Part shown: piece by piece, positions 63,895 through 64,000 of the stretch
Layout of the letters: each line of letters begins with the position of its first letter
Position numbering within the stretch: position 1 is the first letter of the stretch
Origin: JAVBPE01 sp031549865
GTDB taxonomy: Bacteria; Bacillota_I; Bacilli_A; Acholeplasmatales; Anaeroplasmataceae
NCBI GenBank assembly: GCA_031549865.1
Contig: JAVBPE010000003.1
Location: forward strand, 4,565 to 68,564
Reading direction: 5' to 3'
DNA length: 64,000 nucleotides
The notes under the pieces: generated by a model
Database searches by the model: none
What the model was told of the DNA's origin: nothing
The model's input: only the letters and a program-made list of their open reading frames with translations
Made by a program: the position numbers and the translations under genes

Positions 63895-64000
63895 CATTTT
63901 CGGGCATAGCCCTCTATTATTGGCTGCGCTTAGTAAGCGCATATGTGTAGCCTACCTATTGCATTTTTTATTTGCTACCCGTAAACGGGTCTCCTTCAAA
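63895..64000. other. hairpin-rich sequence at the window edge, possible IS end
   Basis: Three further compact hairpins follow the terminator: GGGC-ATA-GCCC (63902-63912), TGCGCTTA-G-TAAGCGCA (63925-63941) and ACCCGT-AA-ACGGGT (63977-63990). The local GC content is higher than the rest of the window. Strings of small hairpins like this occur at ends of IS200/IS605-type elements. No coding region is visible before the window ends. Confidence 0.45.

Noticed and set aside
1..64000. Mycoplasma-type code with TGA as Trp
   Set aside because: Trp codons are TGG in conserved motifs, and TGA ends several genes at the expected place (for example ku and the HTH-PIN-ankyrin gene).

Overview
The window looks like chromosomal DNA of a low-GC bacterium in the Bacilli or Mollicutes-like lineages (for example an uncultured RF39 or Erysipelotrichia-type gut organism). 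The signs are strong AT richness, AGGAGG-type ribosome binding sites, sigma-A promoters with 17-bp spacers, a DUF1846 protein, GT8 glycosyltransferases, a BspA-type leucine-rich-repeat lipoprotein and a YlbJ-like membrane protein. UGA is used as a stop and Trp is encoded by UGG, so the code is the standard one and not the Mycoplasma code. The taxonomic call is inference.

Region 1 (1-26 kb) is mostly ordinary housekeeping: rfbC, tRNA-Asn, ilvE, a DUF1846 protein, an anaerobic pyruvate formate-lyase operon, a ClC channel, mntP under a yybP-ykoY-type manganese riboswitch, an LPG-synthase-like flippase, an HTH/desulfoferrodoxin fusion, a two-gene NHEJ system (ku-ligD), a Nudix hydrolase, a glycolipid-like cluster (two GT8 enzymes between two acyltransferases) and a PadR-HAAS/DUF4097 envelope-sensing pair. 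Its main oddity is that pyruvate formate-lyase is split: the catalytic body and the glycyl-radical domain are separate genes.

Region 2 (26-31 kb) is a tightly coupled four-gene operon that I cannot match to a described system. It encodes an HTH-PIN-ankyrin protein, a radical SAM/SPASM-like enzyme, a three-domain P-loop kinase-HAD phosphatase-uracil-PRTase-like protein, and a PHP-family phosphatase. The set looks like a pathway for a nucleotide-like metabolite controlled by a sensor/RNase-like protein. Its promoter is embedded in a cluster of GCAAC motifs. This is the best candidate for an undescribed system.

Region 3 (31-50 kb) is an accessory island: a DUF4288-macrodomain fusion, McrBC with a small membrane partner, a PRiA4-ORF3-like protein, a large LRR lipoprotein, an Ntn-hydrolase-like gene with a start-proximal frameshift, an EVE-HNH modification-dependent endonuclease, a zinc-ribbon/PD-(D/E)XK protein, and a GIY-YIG/DUF2075 helicase with a small partner. 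Several decayed gene fragments lie between them. An IS3-family element has landed in an istB remnant at 50.7-51.9 kb.

Region 4 (52-64 kb) holds more defence genes: a GmrSD-like DUF262/DUF1524 gene with an apparent nonsense codon near its start, then a type IC restriction locus in the order hsdM-hsdS-prrC-hsdR. The prrC-like gene keeps the Arg-Glu-His anticodon-nuclease triad at the same spacing as E. coli PrrC. HsdS carries tandem TAEL repeats of the EcoR124 kind. These operons are bordered by a recurring noncoding element, and three of the defence operons start from nearly identical promoters. The right edge has a gene with a TRADD-N-associated-type two-TM region and a set of strong hairpins that may be the end of another mobile element.
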